Positions 12,001-22,865 are shown, counted from the stretch's first letter. The stretch is DNA of 64,000 nt from Agrostemma githago (GCA_958450325.1 OY288243.1:44379878-44443877), one strand, 5' to 3'. Numbers and translations: made by a program. The notes: generated from the sequence alone by a model not told the origin.

Positions 12001-12418
12001 TGAAAGCCTGAATACGAAGACAAAGCTCCATAATCTGGGTTGCGTTGATGATGATCTTTGTTGTTTTTGTCTACAGCACGCTGAAACTACTCAACATTTA
12101 TTCTTCGATTGTGTCTATAGAAGGCGAGTTATGAAGGAAGTGACTAATCAGGCGGAATACTCCCTGCAGTACCAGCATGTCTGCAACTCACGTTTGGATT
12201 CCCTGCACAGCAAACTTTACGCGGGGCTACTTGCAGCCTGCTATTACATGATTTGGAATCAACGTAATATGGCTCTTTATGAAGGAATGGTCTATCACCC
12301 TGCTACTCTAGCATCCAAGATTGCTGCAAATGTAAGGGGTAGAGTTAAAATCAAGCCGAATGACTCCTTTACTAGTGATGACATTAGATATCTCAGGAAT
12401 TTAGGCTATAATTGTTGA
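9054..12418 (+). pseudogene. LINE ORF2, endonuclease-reverse transcriptase, broken
   Basis: The reading order is an APE-type endonuclease (FWNVRGLNN at the start, VETK, LGGDFN near 9466, WFTWSN near 9596), a linker, then reverse transcriptase (DDKAPGPDG near 10420; FVDDLLLF near 11128, the YADD-box equivalent), and a C-terminal zf-RVT-like part (WNIAAVGKIVDWIY near 11660; CCFCLQHAETTQHLFFDC near 12058). The frame shifts between about 9240 and 9293, again before 11029 and again before 11996, with further stops (9860, 10058, 10742, 11803). No functional polymerase can be made. ORF2 normally nicks the target and copies the RNA. Confidence 0.88.
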
Positions 12419-12532
12419 TTTTTTTTCTAGATCTCAATTGTGACTAGTTGGTTCATACCTTGAGTTTGTGCATATGCTCGTAACTCCATTTTTTTTTATG
12501 AATGAATATCTCTCAGATTTCACCAAAAAAAA

Positions 12533-12549
12533 GAATAAGGGAGGTTCAA
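12533..12549. repeat. LINE target-site duplication, right copy
   Basis: Exact copy of 7831-7847, immediately after the A-rich tail. Confidence 0.92.
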
Positions 12550-13093
12550 CAGGTAGCCGGTCACCCATAGCAAAGCAAGATTAATGAAGACGTAGTTCAC
12601 AGAAATTAGGTATAATTTGGATTATTTTAAGATGCACACGCATAGTTGAGATTATTCTCATGAAATAACCATATTTTATTTTATTTGTATAGTTTTCCAC
12701 AAAGATGATTCATTTTATTAATACATTAATTATCACTTACATTTTTTTAATCAGAACATTTTCTAAAACTTTTATCTAATAATTTGTCTATATATATCAT
12801 TAAAAGGCAACCCTTTAACATTAAAATTTTTGTCACGTTGTGGTTCCTTTAATTTTGTTTTACCAATTTTGAATTTTTTACCAAAAAAATATCTATTAAA
12901 CTTTTTATTTTTAAAATAAATTATTACATAATTATAATCACAAAGTCTTTAATTACCTTCATTTAATAATTTGTTATAATAATTAATGAAATTAATAAAA
13001 AAATTATCAAAATGGTTTCAATTTTATTTACTAATAATTTCATTAAGTATTTATCACAAGCCTTTATTATACTTAATAAATGGCTTAATAACT
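12550..13093. other. AT-rich spacer with a possible Helitron 5' end near 12787
   Basis: There is no gene. About 12640-12680 resembles the outer part of the inverted repeat at 14435/15088. TCTATATATATCATTAAAAG at about 12787 looks like a plant Helitron 5' terminus (TC start, then a short A/T-rich stretch and AAAAGG), with a similar run at about 15209-15228. No 3' partner can be assigned with certainty. Confidence 0.3.
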
Positions 13094-13102
13094 TTTTTAA
13101 AA

Positions 13103-14330
13103 GGGTTTTTCTACGTTGTACCCTCCTATTTTTTCGTTTTCTACCGTGTATCCGTCCTATTTTCAAAATTCTCACTAATACCCCTTTAGTTGATTAACTT
13201 CATTAAACGTGACCTAATCACAATTATCCGTCTAATGCTGCGTTAATTAGATGACATGACAGAAATTTTAGGCTATGACATAACCAATTTTGACAACATT
13301 GACTTGTATTCCCTCCACTTTCCCCAACTTTTCCATCCATTTCATTAATTTCCCTCATTTACCCCATTTTATACATCAACTTATTTTGTTTACCTTATTG
13401 ATTTTCCATCATTTTCTCCTCAACTTATTTTTTTGCTTAAAATAATGATATGGGAATTTCTATACGGTAACCTTGAACATTTTACTTTTCTATCTGGTAC
13501 CCCTACTCTTTTTACATGTATAGATGGTACCCTTGTACTTTACTAAAAGTTTCTTTGGTACCCCTAAACTTTATTACTATCTTTATTGGTACCCCTAAAC
13601 TTTTTTTATATCAAGTTTAGACAACAAATTACATTTTTATATTAAAAATTAAAAGTTAAACATCATTTAACATATCTAATTAACCAATAAATGAACTTAA
13701 ACTAACAATTTTGTACGTGTTTGCTGTTATACTTCGAATCTAAACAGATTATATTTTTGACGTTACATTTTCTAATCAAATGATAACACTTAAATTTAGC
13801 TCAATTACTTGTTAATTGTCTGAGTTAAATGATATTGAAGTTTTAATCCTACGCTAAAAACATAATTTAACGACAAAACTTGATGAAAAAAAAACTTTCG
13901 AGGCGCTAGTTAAATTAATAATAAACTTCGAGGTACCATGTATAGACATAGAAAAGGTAGGGGTAGCACGTAGAAAAGTAAAAAACATAGGGATACCGCG
14001 TAGAAAATCCCTAATGATATTTTACTGATTTCTAACAAAATTAATTTAATCACATTAACAAACTAAGCATTGATGTTGCACTTCCACTAAAGAGTGAAAG
14101 AATTATGATAAAATGAAGAAAAAATTCAGAAATTATGAATGCAAAATTAGAATTGGAGAAAATATAGGAGACAAAGATGGAAATTAATTAGGATTTTTGA
14201 GTAGAATAATTGTAATTAGGTCACGTTTAATAAAATTAATCAACTACAGAGGTATAAGTGAGGGTTTACAAAATAGAAGGGCTATATGGTAGAAAACGGA
14301 AAATCTGAAGGGTACAACATAGAAAAACCC
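13103..14330. mobile_element. Mutator-like MITE/non-autonomous TIR element (1228 bp)
   Basis: Terminal inverted repeats of roughly 150 bp begin GGGTTTTTCTACGTTGTACC on the left and GGGTTTTTCTATGTTGTACC (reverse complement) on the right. Exact 9-bp duplications TTTTTAAAA flank it (13094-13102 and 14331-14339). A 9-bp duplication and long TIRs fit the Mutator superfamily. It has no coding capacity and is interrupted by a second, related element at 13452-14011. Confidence 0.88.
13452..14011. mobile_element. Second Mutator-like MITE nested in the first (560 bp)
   Basis: The left end is GGGAATTTCTATACGGTAAC; the right end reads GGGATTTTCTACGCGGTATC in reverse complement. Exact 9-bp duplications TAATGATAT lie at 13443-13451 and 14012-14020. 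The terminal sequence is related to, but distinct from, that of the host element, so one family has inserted into its relative. No ORF is supported. Confidence 0.88.
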
Positions 14331-14434
14331 TTTTTAAAATTAAGAATTTCATTAATTAGGTTATTAATTTCCTTTTAGCAAAAAATTTTCATCAAAGAAG
14401 ATTCATTTGCCATAACTATTACATTTATTTTTGA

Positions 14435-15088
14435 GTTATTTAACAGTAATAATCTCAACTTTGAGTGGTATTTCATAAATAAAATCAACTTTAATTAATC
14501 CTGGAATAAACTCATGTGTGAGACACATCAAACACGAATGGAATTGGCTCATTAATGACCGAATGCAGTAGGTTTATGTGGGTCACATAGTCATTAATTA
14601 ACACAGCTCCATCTTCTTTCGTTCCACATCAATTTCAAGTCTTCCATTAAATCCAAATTCTCTCCCCTAAACTCAAATTTCAAACGCTAATTTTGCGCAA
14701 CAATTCTCGAAATACATGAGATCCATCAAATTTATGTTCTCCGAATTCATGGGGATCTAACATCTCGAAAGTTTTTTTCTGCAACCACAAGGTACGGGTT
14801 GTGATTAGGACATTCAAGAAGGGAGAAAACACTGGGAAGAAGCTGTATGGATGTCCATTATGACCGGTAAGCTCAATAATTACGATTATGATTGTTATTA
14901 GTTAGTTAGTTAGTTTAGGTAACATTAATTTAATTATAATGGAATAGTGTACATGCGTAGTAGGTAGTAGGTAACCCTAATCTATTCGTGTTTGATGTGT
15001 CTCATACATAAGTTTATTCCCAGATTTATTCAAGTTGGTTTTATTTATGAAATATCACCCAGAGTTGGGATTATTCCTGTTAAATAAC
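14435..15088. mobile_element. TIR transposon carrying a GRF-type zinc-finger exon (about 654 bp)
   Basis: Inverted repeats of about 106 bp run from 14435 (GTTATTTAACAGTAATAATC) to 15088 (reverse complement GTTATTTAACAGGAATAATC). The flanks are A/T-rich, so the target duplication cannot be read with certainty. The unique interior (about 14545-14980) holds a gene fragment rather than transposase. A Mutator-like identity is inferred from the long TIRs and cargo, not from a duplication. Confidence 0.7.
14762..14866 (+). pseudogene. Captured zf-GRF-like exon fragment
   Basis: One frame reads CNHKVRVVIRTFKKGENTGK and then KLYGCPL, and is followed by a TGA where a Trp codon would be expected (14861-14863), then a GTAAG splice donor at 14867. 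The spacing of Cys, His and the NxGKKxYGC block matches plant GRF-type zinc fingers, small proteins that bind single-stranded nucleic acid in other contexts. A second such exon, also ending at a GTAAG donor, is in the TIR element at 23278-24093. Confidence 0.55.
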
Positions 15089-15107
15089 ATTTTTTTACTA
15101 TTTATTA

Positions 15108-15198
15108 CTCCCTTTGGTTTTAAATGATTGCCCCAGTTGGGTAATATATGTGAGGAGTATTATAATGAAATGAGTCAATAATTTAAAATCGGAGGGAG
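15108..15198. mobile_element. Stowaway-like MITE (91 bp)
   Basis: The ends are CTCCCTTTGGTTTTAAATGA and, in reverse complement, CTCCCTCCGATTTTAAAT, flanked by TA on both sides (15106-15107, 15199-15200). TA duplication plus the CTCCCTCCG terminus defines Stowaway/Tc1-mariner MITEs. It is the same family as 15498-15588. Confidence 0.85.
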
Positions 15199-15497
15199 TA
15201 TATTTTATACACTATAGTTAAAAGGCAACTTAAAACATTAAATTTATTTTGTTCCACATGTCAAAGAAAAGAATTTTTTAATTTTTTTTAGGAAATGGAA
15301 AAGTATTCTTAATATTTCATTTAAAGCAAAATTTTATTGTTAGTATTAAAACTAAATGGTTTATGAAAAAAAAAATACTTAATCACTTAGATGATACATC
15401 TTTTCATCTACTTTAGTATTAATGTTCAATCAAATTTAATATTTATATTTATTCTATTTATTATTAAGATCTTCAAATTATACCTATAAAAGTAATA

Positions 15498-15588
15498 CTC
15501 CCTCCGGTTATTATTTTTCGCCCCACTTCATGAATATATGTGAGGAGTATTTTAATGGAGTGGGGCGAAAAATAGTAACCGGAGGGAG
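15498..15588. mobile_element. Stowaway-like MITE (91 bp)
   Basis: The ends CTCCCTCCGGTTATTATTTT and their reverse complement pair almost perfectly; TA lies on each side (15496-15497, 15589-15590). The centre (ATATATGTGAGGAGTATT) is shared with 15108-15198, so the two are siblings of equal length. Confidence 0.88.
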
Positions 15589-15595
15589 TATAATG

Positions 15596-15990
15596 GAGGG
15601 ATGAAAAAAACCATTTTTATTTTGTGAGTTTTTTATTCACTTTTCGATCGCTTTACTTTATGTATACTCAATTCATTTTTGTAAGAAATGAATTTGCATT
15701 TTTGTTTGTTGATTCTTTTTTTATTTCTTCTGCAGTTGTTTTGTTTAGAGAACTTATGCGAAACCAATGATCAAGTCTACAATTTCTCATTTTTCAGGTA
15801 TAGTAATCTTATTTAAATAGATCTTTATATTGATAATTTTATAAATAAATTTCGAGTAACTCTAAATCTCATGGGTCTTATGTTCATAAGAGAGAACTTT
15901 TATTTATATTCAAAGTTGAAATAATTTACAAAATATGATTGAAAATAAGTTGTAATATTTTGTGTGTTAATCAAAGTAATATACTAAGGA
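15596..15990. repeat. Diverged direct repeat, copy A
   Basis: This segment aligns in the same order with 19423-19830: TTGTGAGTTTTTTATTCAC / TTGTGAGTTTATATTCAC, AACTTATGCGAAACCAAT / AATTATGCGAAGCCAAT, ATTTCTCATTTTT, TTCAAAGTTGAAATAATT / TTCATAGTGGAAGTAATT. The unit may belong to two related non-autonomous elements (possibly Helitrons). No coding sequence. Confidence 0.6.
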
Positions 15991-16346
15991 TGACAATTAT
16001 TTTGGTGTATTTAATATTTGATTTTAAAGGTAAAACATCAATAAATAAAAAAATTAGTAAAAATGACAAACAAAATCTATTATTTCACTTAAAGCATAAT
16101 TTATTATTCTTGAGAAAACTTACAAGATTTTTATTTGAAGTGTGAAAGCTTAATAGTTTTCTAAAAATAAGTGAAACATCATATAAAAATCTTGTATTAT
16201 AAAAATAAGTGAAAAATAAGTGTGAAAGCATAGTTCAAGAGAACTTCGTATTATAACTAAAAAAAATAATATATTATATATTCATCTATTTCGTCTTAAT
16301 GATTAATCAAGGTTAATATTAATTCTACCATTAAGAACATCATAGT

Positions 16347-19300
16347 TGTGGAAATGACATAAGTCCACCCCGACGCGGCCACCGCGGGTTTGGACGGCGA
16401 TATGTTCTCGTGATGAGATGATTCTCGATTCGAAATTTAAATCGAATTTGGAGTCGCCACCGAACTTTATGGGAGTTCGGACCTGTTCGCACCCACTCTT
16501 ACTTAGGCGTATGTATCGTGCACAAAGCACGACCCACTTTAGTACTAGAGCTTGTGGGGTTCGTCCCTTTGCATAATGATACCGATGTCGAGTTATCGAG
16601 TATCATATATCGTATGACTCTCGTTCGCCAACGGTTTCAGGCATCTGGAAACAAAAGGTTTTGATTAAGGGGTGAGGGTACGTCTTGCGAAGCGCACGAA
16701 GGACACCCAACCCCACTCGCACATAGCGGTCTCTACTAAGATATCGATTAGTTTTTTAATTCGCGCTAGTAATACGATGAAATGTTATGCAAACATTTTC
16801 TTATGATGTACATGTATAATACGTGTTGCTACGTCGTTTAATGCATCTTGGTATATGTCAAAGTGAAATTTAGCATGCGATGTTCATTTAAAAGCGATAA
16901 ATGGTAAACATATAAATAAAGAGCTTGTAAATAAATTACCAATTACACGGGCGGAAATATAACCCAGAATTCACAATACAACAAGCAATAGAATAAGAAT
17001 CGGATTAGCAACGGTAAACGTGGACTATAAACAGACTCGTAAATAGATAACGTAAATTGAAACCGTAAATCGAACGATTGGACAGACTCCGATCGCCTAC
17101 ACATTATGTTGTGTATTGATCGGAGGACGAAAGCTTAGATACGCGATGAGGTACGAGACTGAAGCGTGCTTGATCCCGAGGCCTCAAGGTCTTGTACCGA
17201 CTTATCCTAATGAGATAGGATTGCCAACTTATCATACATCGAGCCCGAATAAAAAGTCGTCGACATAAGATTAGTCACGGGAGGCACTCACTCAAAGTCG
17301 TAGGGGAAATATGATAGTAGCAAATTAGAAATAATATGAAATGTGAGTTCTAGGAAAAGAATACGTGATTGATTAGGCATGTATCGACTAAGGTCGTAAT
17401 ATAACTTGACGACAACTTATTATCATTGATTAGACTCCTTTGGGAGCCTATAATAGGCCACTCGACCGAGTGTTTCAGGTATACTCGGCCGAGTGCCCTT
17501 GACGAGAGTTCACTGCCCATTTTTCAGGTGGTCACTGGATCGAGTGAGTCTGGCACTCGATCAAGTGCCCTTAGGCCGGGTGGCATGCTAGTCCTAAAGC
17601 GAACCGTTTTATGATCTCAATCGAATGTATTCGAGTTAGTTATGAATATCAATCCCTTCGTATTACGACATCGTTTCCGGGTCACATGGACCATACGATG
17701 ATCGTGTTGATATCATTGGGTTTCATACTAGTTCGATCTTCGATGACTCGTTATGAACGATATTCAAATATGGAGTCGATATCGAACATTTTAGAGCAAT
17801 GTTGATAATATTAAAAGAAAAGAAATGAGTATGCGAAAGAATATTCCTTGATCGCGTCATGTCAATACGAATATCGATCCCTTTGTTTCACGATGTCACT
17901 TATCGGATCTCGAGGACAGCATGACGACAGAATTGACATCTTTAGGTTTCGTATTGATTTCGGATTTGATAACTCATGATGAATGATGTTCAACTATTGA
18001 GTCGGCATCAATCATTTAGAGTGATATATGCAAACTCGTCTTTTGGCAACTCGTAATGAGTGATACTCTACCATGAAGTCGACATCAAACATTTAAAGTG
18101 ATATTTTGAAAATGACATCGAATACGCTCGATAACAAATTGCCGCGATCGCGTTATAATCCGACGGTTATGCGTACGCCATAAAGCGCCTTAACCTTTAA
18201 GTATCTAGGGCGGCGCACCTTGAAGGGCTTCACCTCCAGTATTACTTGTTAAGGATTTTAACGGACTTTAGGCGGCATTTAATCATCGAAAGTATTCGAT
18301 TGAAAAGTTCGATTCGTCATGACAAAATTTAGGTTCTTTGCATTTCGACGTCGTAATTTGGCTTTTAAAGCCTTCGACGATCGATTTAGCATCATTGGAC
18401 GTTGCTCGAATCGGTTTTGAAAATATTTTTTTTAGTAGTATACACGGAATTAATATGAACAATATATAAAAAAGAACGATAAGTAAAAGTTAGATTGTTA
18501 GAAACAAAAAGTAAAAGTTAGATGCGAAATGTAAATGTTAGATGCGAAATGTAAAAGTTAGTTGAACGAAAATCAAAAGTTAGTAACGATAATGTAAATG
18601 TTTGTAGTTAGTAATTAATATGCAAAATGAAAAGAGAATTAGAGATTAGAGAAATGGGATTTGGTACACCCTCAATCTACATGTTAATAGTCTCGTGAAT
18701 TGGCTCGTGTAGTGTCGTCGTAGGCACGGGAGCGATTAGATATATGTAAGGCAAGTTAGGGTGTGTGATTAGAGAGAATAGCTCACGGTTTTTGTATGGG
18801 GATGTAACACCAAAGAGTATGGGAGAAAAATATGTGAAATTGTTAACCCTTGAAGTGGAGGAAGTGAGGGGGTATTTATAGATTTTACCCCCGTCTAGGG
18901 TCACTCGATCGAGTGTCCCTTAGTGGACCCGATCGAGTGCCCCACTGAAAGGTCTTATGGTGATTTTTTGGGCCACTCGATCGAGTGCCCTTAGCCGAAT
19001 TGGAGAGAAATCCGGGTTAAGTAAGGTATGATTTGATTTGATTGATTTTGTTCTGACTTGATTTGAATTGCGTATAGGGACCCATTTGTGGCTAGTTTCG
19101 TTCTCGGGTTTCGACTTTGACCGGTTTTGGCTCGGTCGCAAAAGACGGTTTTGCCCTCGGTGACGGTTTTAGCTCAAATAGGATTTATTTTATTGGAAAC
19201 GACCCACTGAGTCTGAATTTGAGGTCGGTTTTGGGAGATTCATACTCCGCTGAGTGGCCACGACGAATACTATTGATTCCGAGACCGTAATCGAGCGTAT

Positions 19301-19384
19301 TAATGCATATTAGCGTTCGATCATCATCGGGTGTTTTGTCGGAGACTACTATAGACACAAGCAGTCAAAATGCGGGTGTCTACA
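16347..19384. mobile_element. Solo Tat LTR (3038 bp)
   Basis: The LTR runs TGTGGAAATGACATAAG to GGTGTCTACA, with ATAGT on the left (16342-16346) and ATAAT on the right (19385-19389), a 5-bp duplication with one transition. There is no internal element sequence, so this is a solo LTR. Palindrome clusters lie at 17461-17564 and 18902-18985. It is more diverged and longer than the 825-3472 copy. Small ORFs within it are not conserved. Confidence 0.85.
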
Positions 19385-19422
19385 ATAATATAACTAAAAA
19401 ATTAAATATAAAGCATTAAAGC

Positions 19423-19830
19423 AATGGAGAGATGATAAAAAACATTTGTGAGTTTATATTCACATTTTGATCTCTTTATTTCAAGAATACGACCAGTAGT
19501 TTATAATATATGATCGATATTCCGTATGAATTTACATTGGTGTTTGTCGATCCTAATTTTAGCTCAAAATTTATCTTCGGGATTTATTTTATTTACCGAA
19601 ATTATGCGAAGCCAATTACTACATGTCAAGTCCATAATTTCTCATTTTTGTAAAATTATAATATTATATTTGTATTGATCTTTAAATTATTGATTATGTT
19701 TATAGACACATTTCAAGATAACATTACAACTCTTTGTTTTTCTTATAAGAGTGAACTTTTAATTATATTCATAGTGGAAGTAATTTACAAAATAGGATTT
19801 AGATGAAATTGCCATATTTTTAGTGTTAAT
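19423..19830. repeat. Diverged direct repeat, copy B
   Basis: Partner of 15596-15990, on the other side of the solo LTR. It is followed by AT-rich sequence leading to a possible Helitron 3' terminus at 20031-20059. Confidence 0.6.
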
Positions 19831-20030
19831 TTAAACAACATTTTATCGCGTACAAGTTATTTGGGTAATGTATTTACTATTTACTATTTGAGTCTCAAGG
19901 TAATGAACATTATATATTTTAATCACCAAAATAAAATACATATATGAAAATAGGGAAAGTGAATATAGTATTTTAACAAACAAATTATAGAGTTAGTATA
20001 AATTAAAAAAAGAAGTGAAAATGAATATCT

Positions 20031-20059
20031 CCGTGATTTTTACGGGATTAAAAAACTAG
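20031..20059 (+). other. Possible Helitron 3' terminus
   Basis: A small hairpin (CCGTGATTTTTACGG) lies 11 bases before CTAG (20056-20059). Short hairpin plus CTAG/CTRR is the Helitron 3' signature. LINE coding sequence begins just to the right, consistent with a Helitron inserted into a LINE. The hairpin is short, so this is tentative. Confidence 0.35.
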
Positions 20060-20763
20060 GTATATGTATAAATCGTGATTTTACGATTGCTTGGGACAAA
20101 ATATGCAAACCGTATTATGAGGGACGAATTAATTTTCGTCAAAACTCTACTTGGAATAAGGCGGCCAACGGGAAACTAGCCTGGTGGGTGAATAATTGTC
20201 AAAACAAGTTATGGGTTCAATGGGTGCATCATGTGTACCTGAAAGGAAAGAATTGGGACGATTACCATCCACCTGCGGACTCGAGTTGGGCCTGGCGAAA
20301 AGTGTGTCAAGCTAGAGACAGAATCAAACAAATTTTAGATGCTAACTTATAAGAGAGAAAGGAGTACAGCATTGCAGCTGTTTATGATAGGCCGAGAGAG
20401 AAAGCTCCTCGCGCGGACCGGCATAACCACATTTGGACAAACTGGGCGGTCCCTAAACATAATATTATTGCGTGGATGCATCAACATCGGGCTTTTAATG
20501 TCAAAGACAGGCTGCACAGGCTCGAAATCGCGGCTGACAGTCTTTGCTGCATTTGCGCTGCTGAACCGGAAACAATAGAACATCTGTTTGGCAACTGTGA
20601 GTATACCAGAAAATTCATTTCAGAAATTAAACAAAATATCGGCTGGAATTGCAACATCGAGCTAGATGAACAGGAGAGAAAACGTCTTAAAGGGACGAAA
20701 CTTCAGCGGGCTATTAAGAATGACATGATCAATGCGCATATCTACCACATTTGGAACCAAAGG
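20060..20763 (+). pseudogene. LINE ORF2 C-terminal fragment, split by a copia element
   Basis: The readable protein includes FTIAWDKICKPYYEGRINF, then WVQWVHHVYLKG, and after a frame change CCICAAEPETIEHLFGNCEY near 20547. That is the zf-RVT region at the C terminus of plant L1 ORF2. The last codons before 20763 read IWNQR; the expected continuation (asparagine, glutamate) resumes at about 22294 after the copia insertion. A 3' tail follows to about 22485. Stops and a frameshift make it non-functional. Confidence 0.75.
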
Positions 20764-21155
20764 TGTTAGGAAATAAGTGCTTAGCAATTGTCCTTTTGGA
20801 TCTCAAATTGGTTTCCGACCTGAATCTGTTTAATTAGGAAAGTTTCCTAATTAATATCTGATTGATTAGAGTTTCTTAATCAATATCTGAGTATCTGACC
20901 TAGGATTTCCTATTGTATAGGGTTTCCAAATCTGTTTAGGGTTTCTGTTTAGGTTGGGAGTAGTATATAAACTCTAATACCTCTACCCTAGAAATCATGA
21001 TATCAGTTTGAAATCTGTAACCCCTCCTCAAATTAATAAAATTATCCCCCCTTCTGCCCATGGACGTAGCTAACAGGTTGTTAGTGAACCACGTAAATCT
21101 GTCTGTCTCTCGATTTTAGGTTCTTATTTGTTTGTCTTTCTCTTCCGTTATAACA
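20764..21155 (+). repeat. 5' LTR of the deleted copia element
   Basis: Direct repeat of 21900-22292 with only scattered substitutions. It contains TATATAAAC (about 20964-20972), a plausible TATA box. Confidence 0.88.
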
Positions 21156-21196
21156 AACTGGTATCAAACCTTTGGTTCTTCCGGTCTGCGAGAAAG

Positions 21197-21676
21197 ATGT
21201 CTGGGATGAGCGTTAAAATTAAGAGTTTTGATGGGAGGAATAGTTTTATTCTGTGGTAGATCAAGATGTGGGCGTTGTTAAAGCGACAGAGACGATGCGC
21301 GCCATTCGTGAAGAAAGACGACACAGTCACCGCTGAGATGGCCGTTCTGGAGAAGAGTTCAGTCTGTCTGATGATATCATCACTGAAATCGGAGGAAGAT
21401 AGAAGTGGTAGTGGTAGTACCGATAAACAGGTGGAGCAGCAAGTAACTCTTGATGAGAGTGAAGCAAAGTCTGAAGATCAACCACTACAGTCTGAATCTG
21501 AATCTGAACCATCAGGTTCTTCATTGCCAGTTCAGAAGCAGCAGAGATTGGCTCGTGAGCAGTCAATCAAGTTTCCGAACAGGTACGGTAATGAAGATGG
21601 GGTGGGTCTGTCTGAACTAGTTCCGAATAGTAAGTTCCAACAAGGTTTGGACTTGCTAAATTCTGAAAATATCTGA
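21197..21676 (+). pseudogene. Remnant copia Gag N terminus joined to the IN/RT linker
   Basis: The frame from ATG at 21197 reads KSFDGRNSFILW, a copia Gag start, hits a TAG where Gln is expected (about 21257) and continues as IKMWALLKRQ. After a frame change near 21360 the product is acidic and serine-rich, then REQSIKFPNRYG, resembling the segment just before reverse transcriptase in copia polyproteins. Protease, the integrase core and reverse transcriptase are missing. Non-functional as a polyprotein. Confidence 0.65.
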
Positions 21677-21737
21677 TTGCCCTTTGTTGGGCAATATCTG
21701 AGGCAGGAGGGGGAGAGGAGTTTTATCTCTGGTACAT

Positions 21738-21870
21738 CTGGCATTCGTTGGAGTGCATCTGGTACATCTGTCTGATTGAGGAGATTTCTGATACATCTGA
21801 TCTGGCATTCTTTGGAGTGCATCTGGTATTCTGATCTGGCATTCGTTGGAATGCATCTGTCTGATCTGAT
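21738..21870. repeat. Short tandem repeat, CTGGCATTCGTTGGAGTGCA unit
   Basis: Three copies of a roughly 25-bp core (near 21739, 21801 and 21836), separated by variable TCTGAT-rich spacers, lie between the purine tract and the right LTR. Confidence 0.75.
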
Positions 21871-21899
21871 TGAGAGACAATTCGAGGCAAGGTAGAGAT

Positions 21900-22292
21900 T
21901 GTTAGGAAATAAGTGCTTAGCAATTGTCCTTTTGGATCTCGAATTGGTTTCCGACCTGAATCTGTTTAATTAGGAAAGTTTCCTAATTAATATCTGATTG
22001 ATTAGAGTTTCCTAATCAATATCTGAGTATCTGACCTAAGATTTCCTATTGTATAGGGTTTCCTAATCTGTATAGGGTTTCTGTTTAGGTTGGGAGTAGT
22101 ATATAAACTCTCATACCTCTACCCTAGAAATCATGATATCAGTCTGAAATCTGTAACCCTTCCTCAAATTAGTAAAACTATCCTCTCCTTCTGCCCGTGG
22201 ACGTAGCTAACAGGTTGTTAGTGAACCACGTAAATCTGTCTGTCTCTCGATTTTACGTTCTTATTTGTTTGTCTTTCTCTTCCGTTATAACA
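21900..22292 (+). repeat. 3' LTR of the deleted copia element
   Basis: Second LTR copy, with the same ends as 20764-21155. Confidence 0.88.
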
Positions 22293-22485
22293 AAACGAAT
22301 AAAAGCAAGATGACACCAATTGATTAAACCGGATATCTTTGCGTCTATAGTCTCCAAAGAATTTAAGAGTTATTGTAAGAATAAGAAAGTTTACAAATTA
22401 GGCACGAGGGATTCAAACTTCATTACTAGCCTTACGAGCCTTATGTTCATCTATATACTTACCTTTACCAAAAAAAAACACTAGG
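22293..22485 (+). pseudogene. 3' end of the split LINE
   Basis: This continues the LINE interrupted at 20763 and ends in an A-run near 22469-22480. It has no open frame. Confidence 0.55.
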
Positions 22486-22835
22486 TCTCATTTGTTGAAA
22501 ATACGTGCATAAATCTAGGTTTAGTGATAGTTTTACAAAAAATAAATATTAAGGTATAATAAATAAAAGACATATCATTGAAATTGGTTGATGTATAAGT
22601 TCTATAGTTTAATGACATTGTTGAATTGGTGAGATTGATGTCTATAATAATTGGTGCCGACCTACAATTTTGGACCCAATTATTGAAATTGAAATTAAAT
22701 TCAAAGTGTGTAATATCTGCTTAGGTATGCAAAAATCGATCGGCACATATTTTTGAACCAACATATACAACAAATGAAAGACTTGCTTGGTCATGATTAT
22801 TAAGAATCCGTGCAAAAAAATTTGAAACGGATAAA

Positions 22836-22865
22836 CCCGTGAATTTCACTGGTCACATACCTAGT
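22836..22865 (+). other. Possible Helitron 3' terminus
   Basis: CCCGTGAATTTCACTGG forms an imperfect hairpin (one mismatch) followed by TCACATACCTAGT. Hairpin plus terminal CTAG(T) fits plant Helitron 3' ends. The 5' partner is not identified. Confidence 0.45.

Larger units (their letters stand above)
7848..12532 (+). mobile_element. L1-type LINE, near full length, inactive (4685 bp)
   Basis: The element lies between exact 17-bp duplications and ends in a short A tract (12525-12532). It contains ORF1 (nucleic-acid binding) followed by an overlapping ORF2 (endonuclease plus reverse transcriptase), the usual plant L1 layout, with a 5' leader of about 44 bp. Both ORFs carry stops and ORF2 also frameshifts. 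The clean duplications and intact ends show ordinary target-primed insertion, without major later rearrangement. Other LINE pieces are at 20060-20763/22293-22485 and 24117-24435. Confidence 0.92.
20764..22292 (+). mobile_element. Internally deleted Ty1/copia element with both LTRs (1529 bp)
   Basis: Two direct LTRs (20764-21155, 21900-22292; about 392 bp) start TGTTAGGAAATAAGTGC and end CGTTATAACA. A TGGTATCAAACC primer-binding-like site follows at 21159, and a purine-rich GGCAGGAGGGGGAGAGGAG lies near 21701-21719 before the right LTR. Flanks AAAGG and AAACG match at four of five bases. The interior is only 744 bp. It starts like copia Gag and ends like the segment before reverse transcriptase, so most of gag-pol is deleted. 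It sits in a LINE. Confidence 0.88.
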
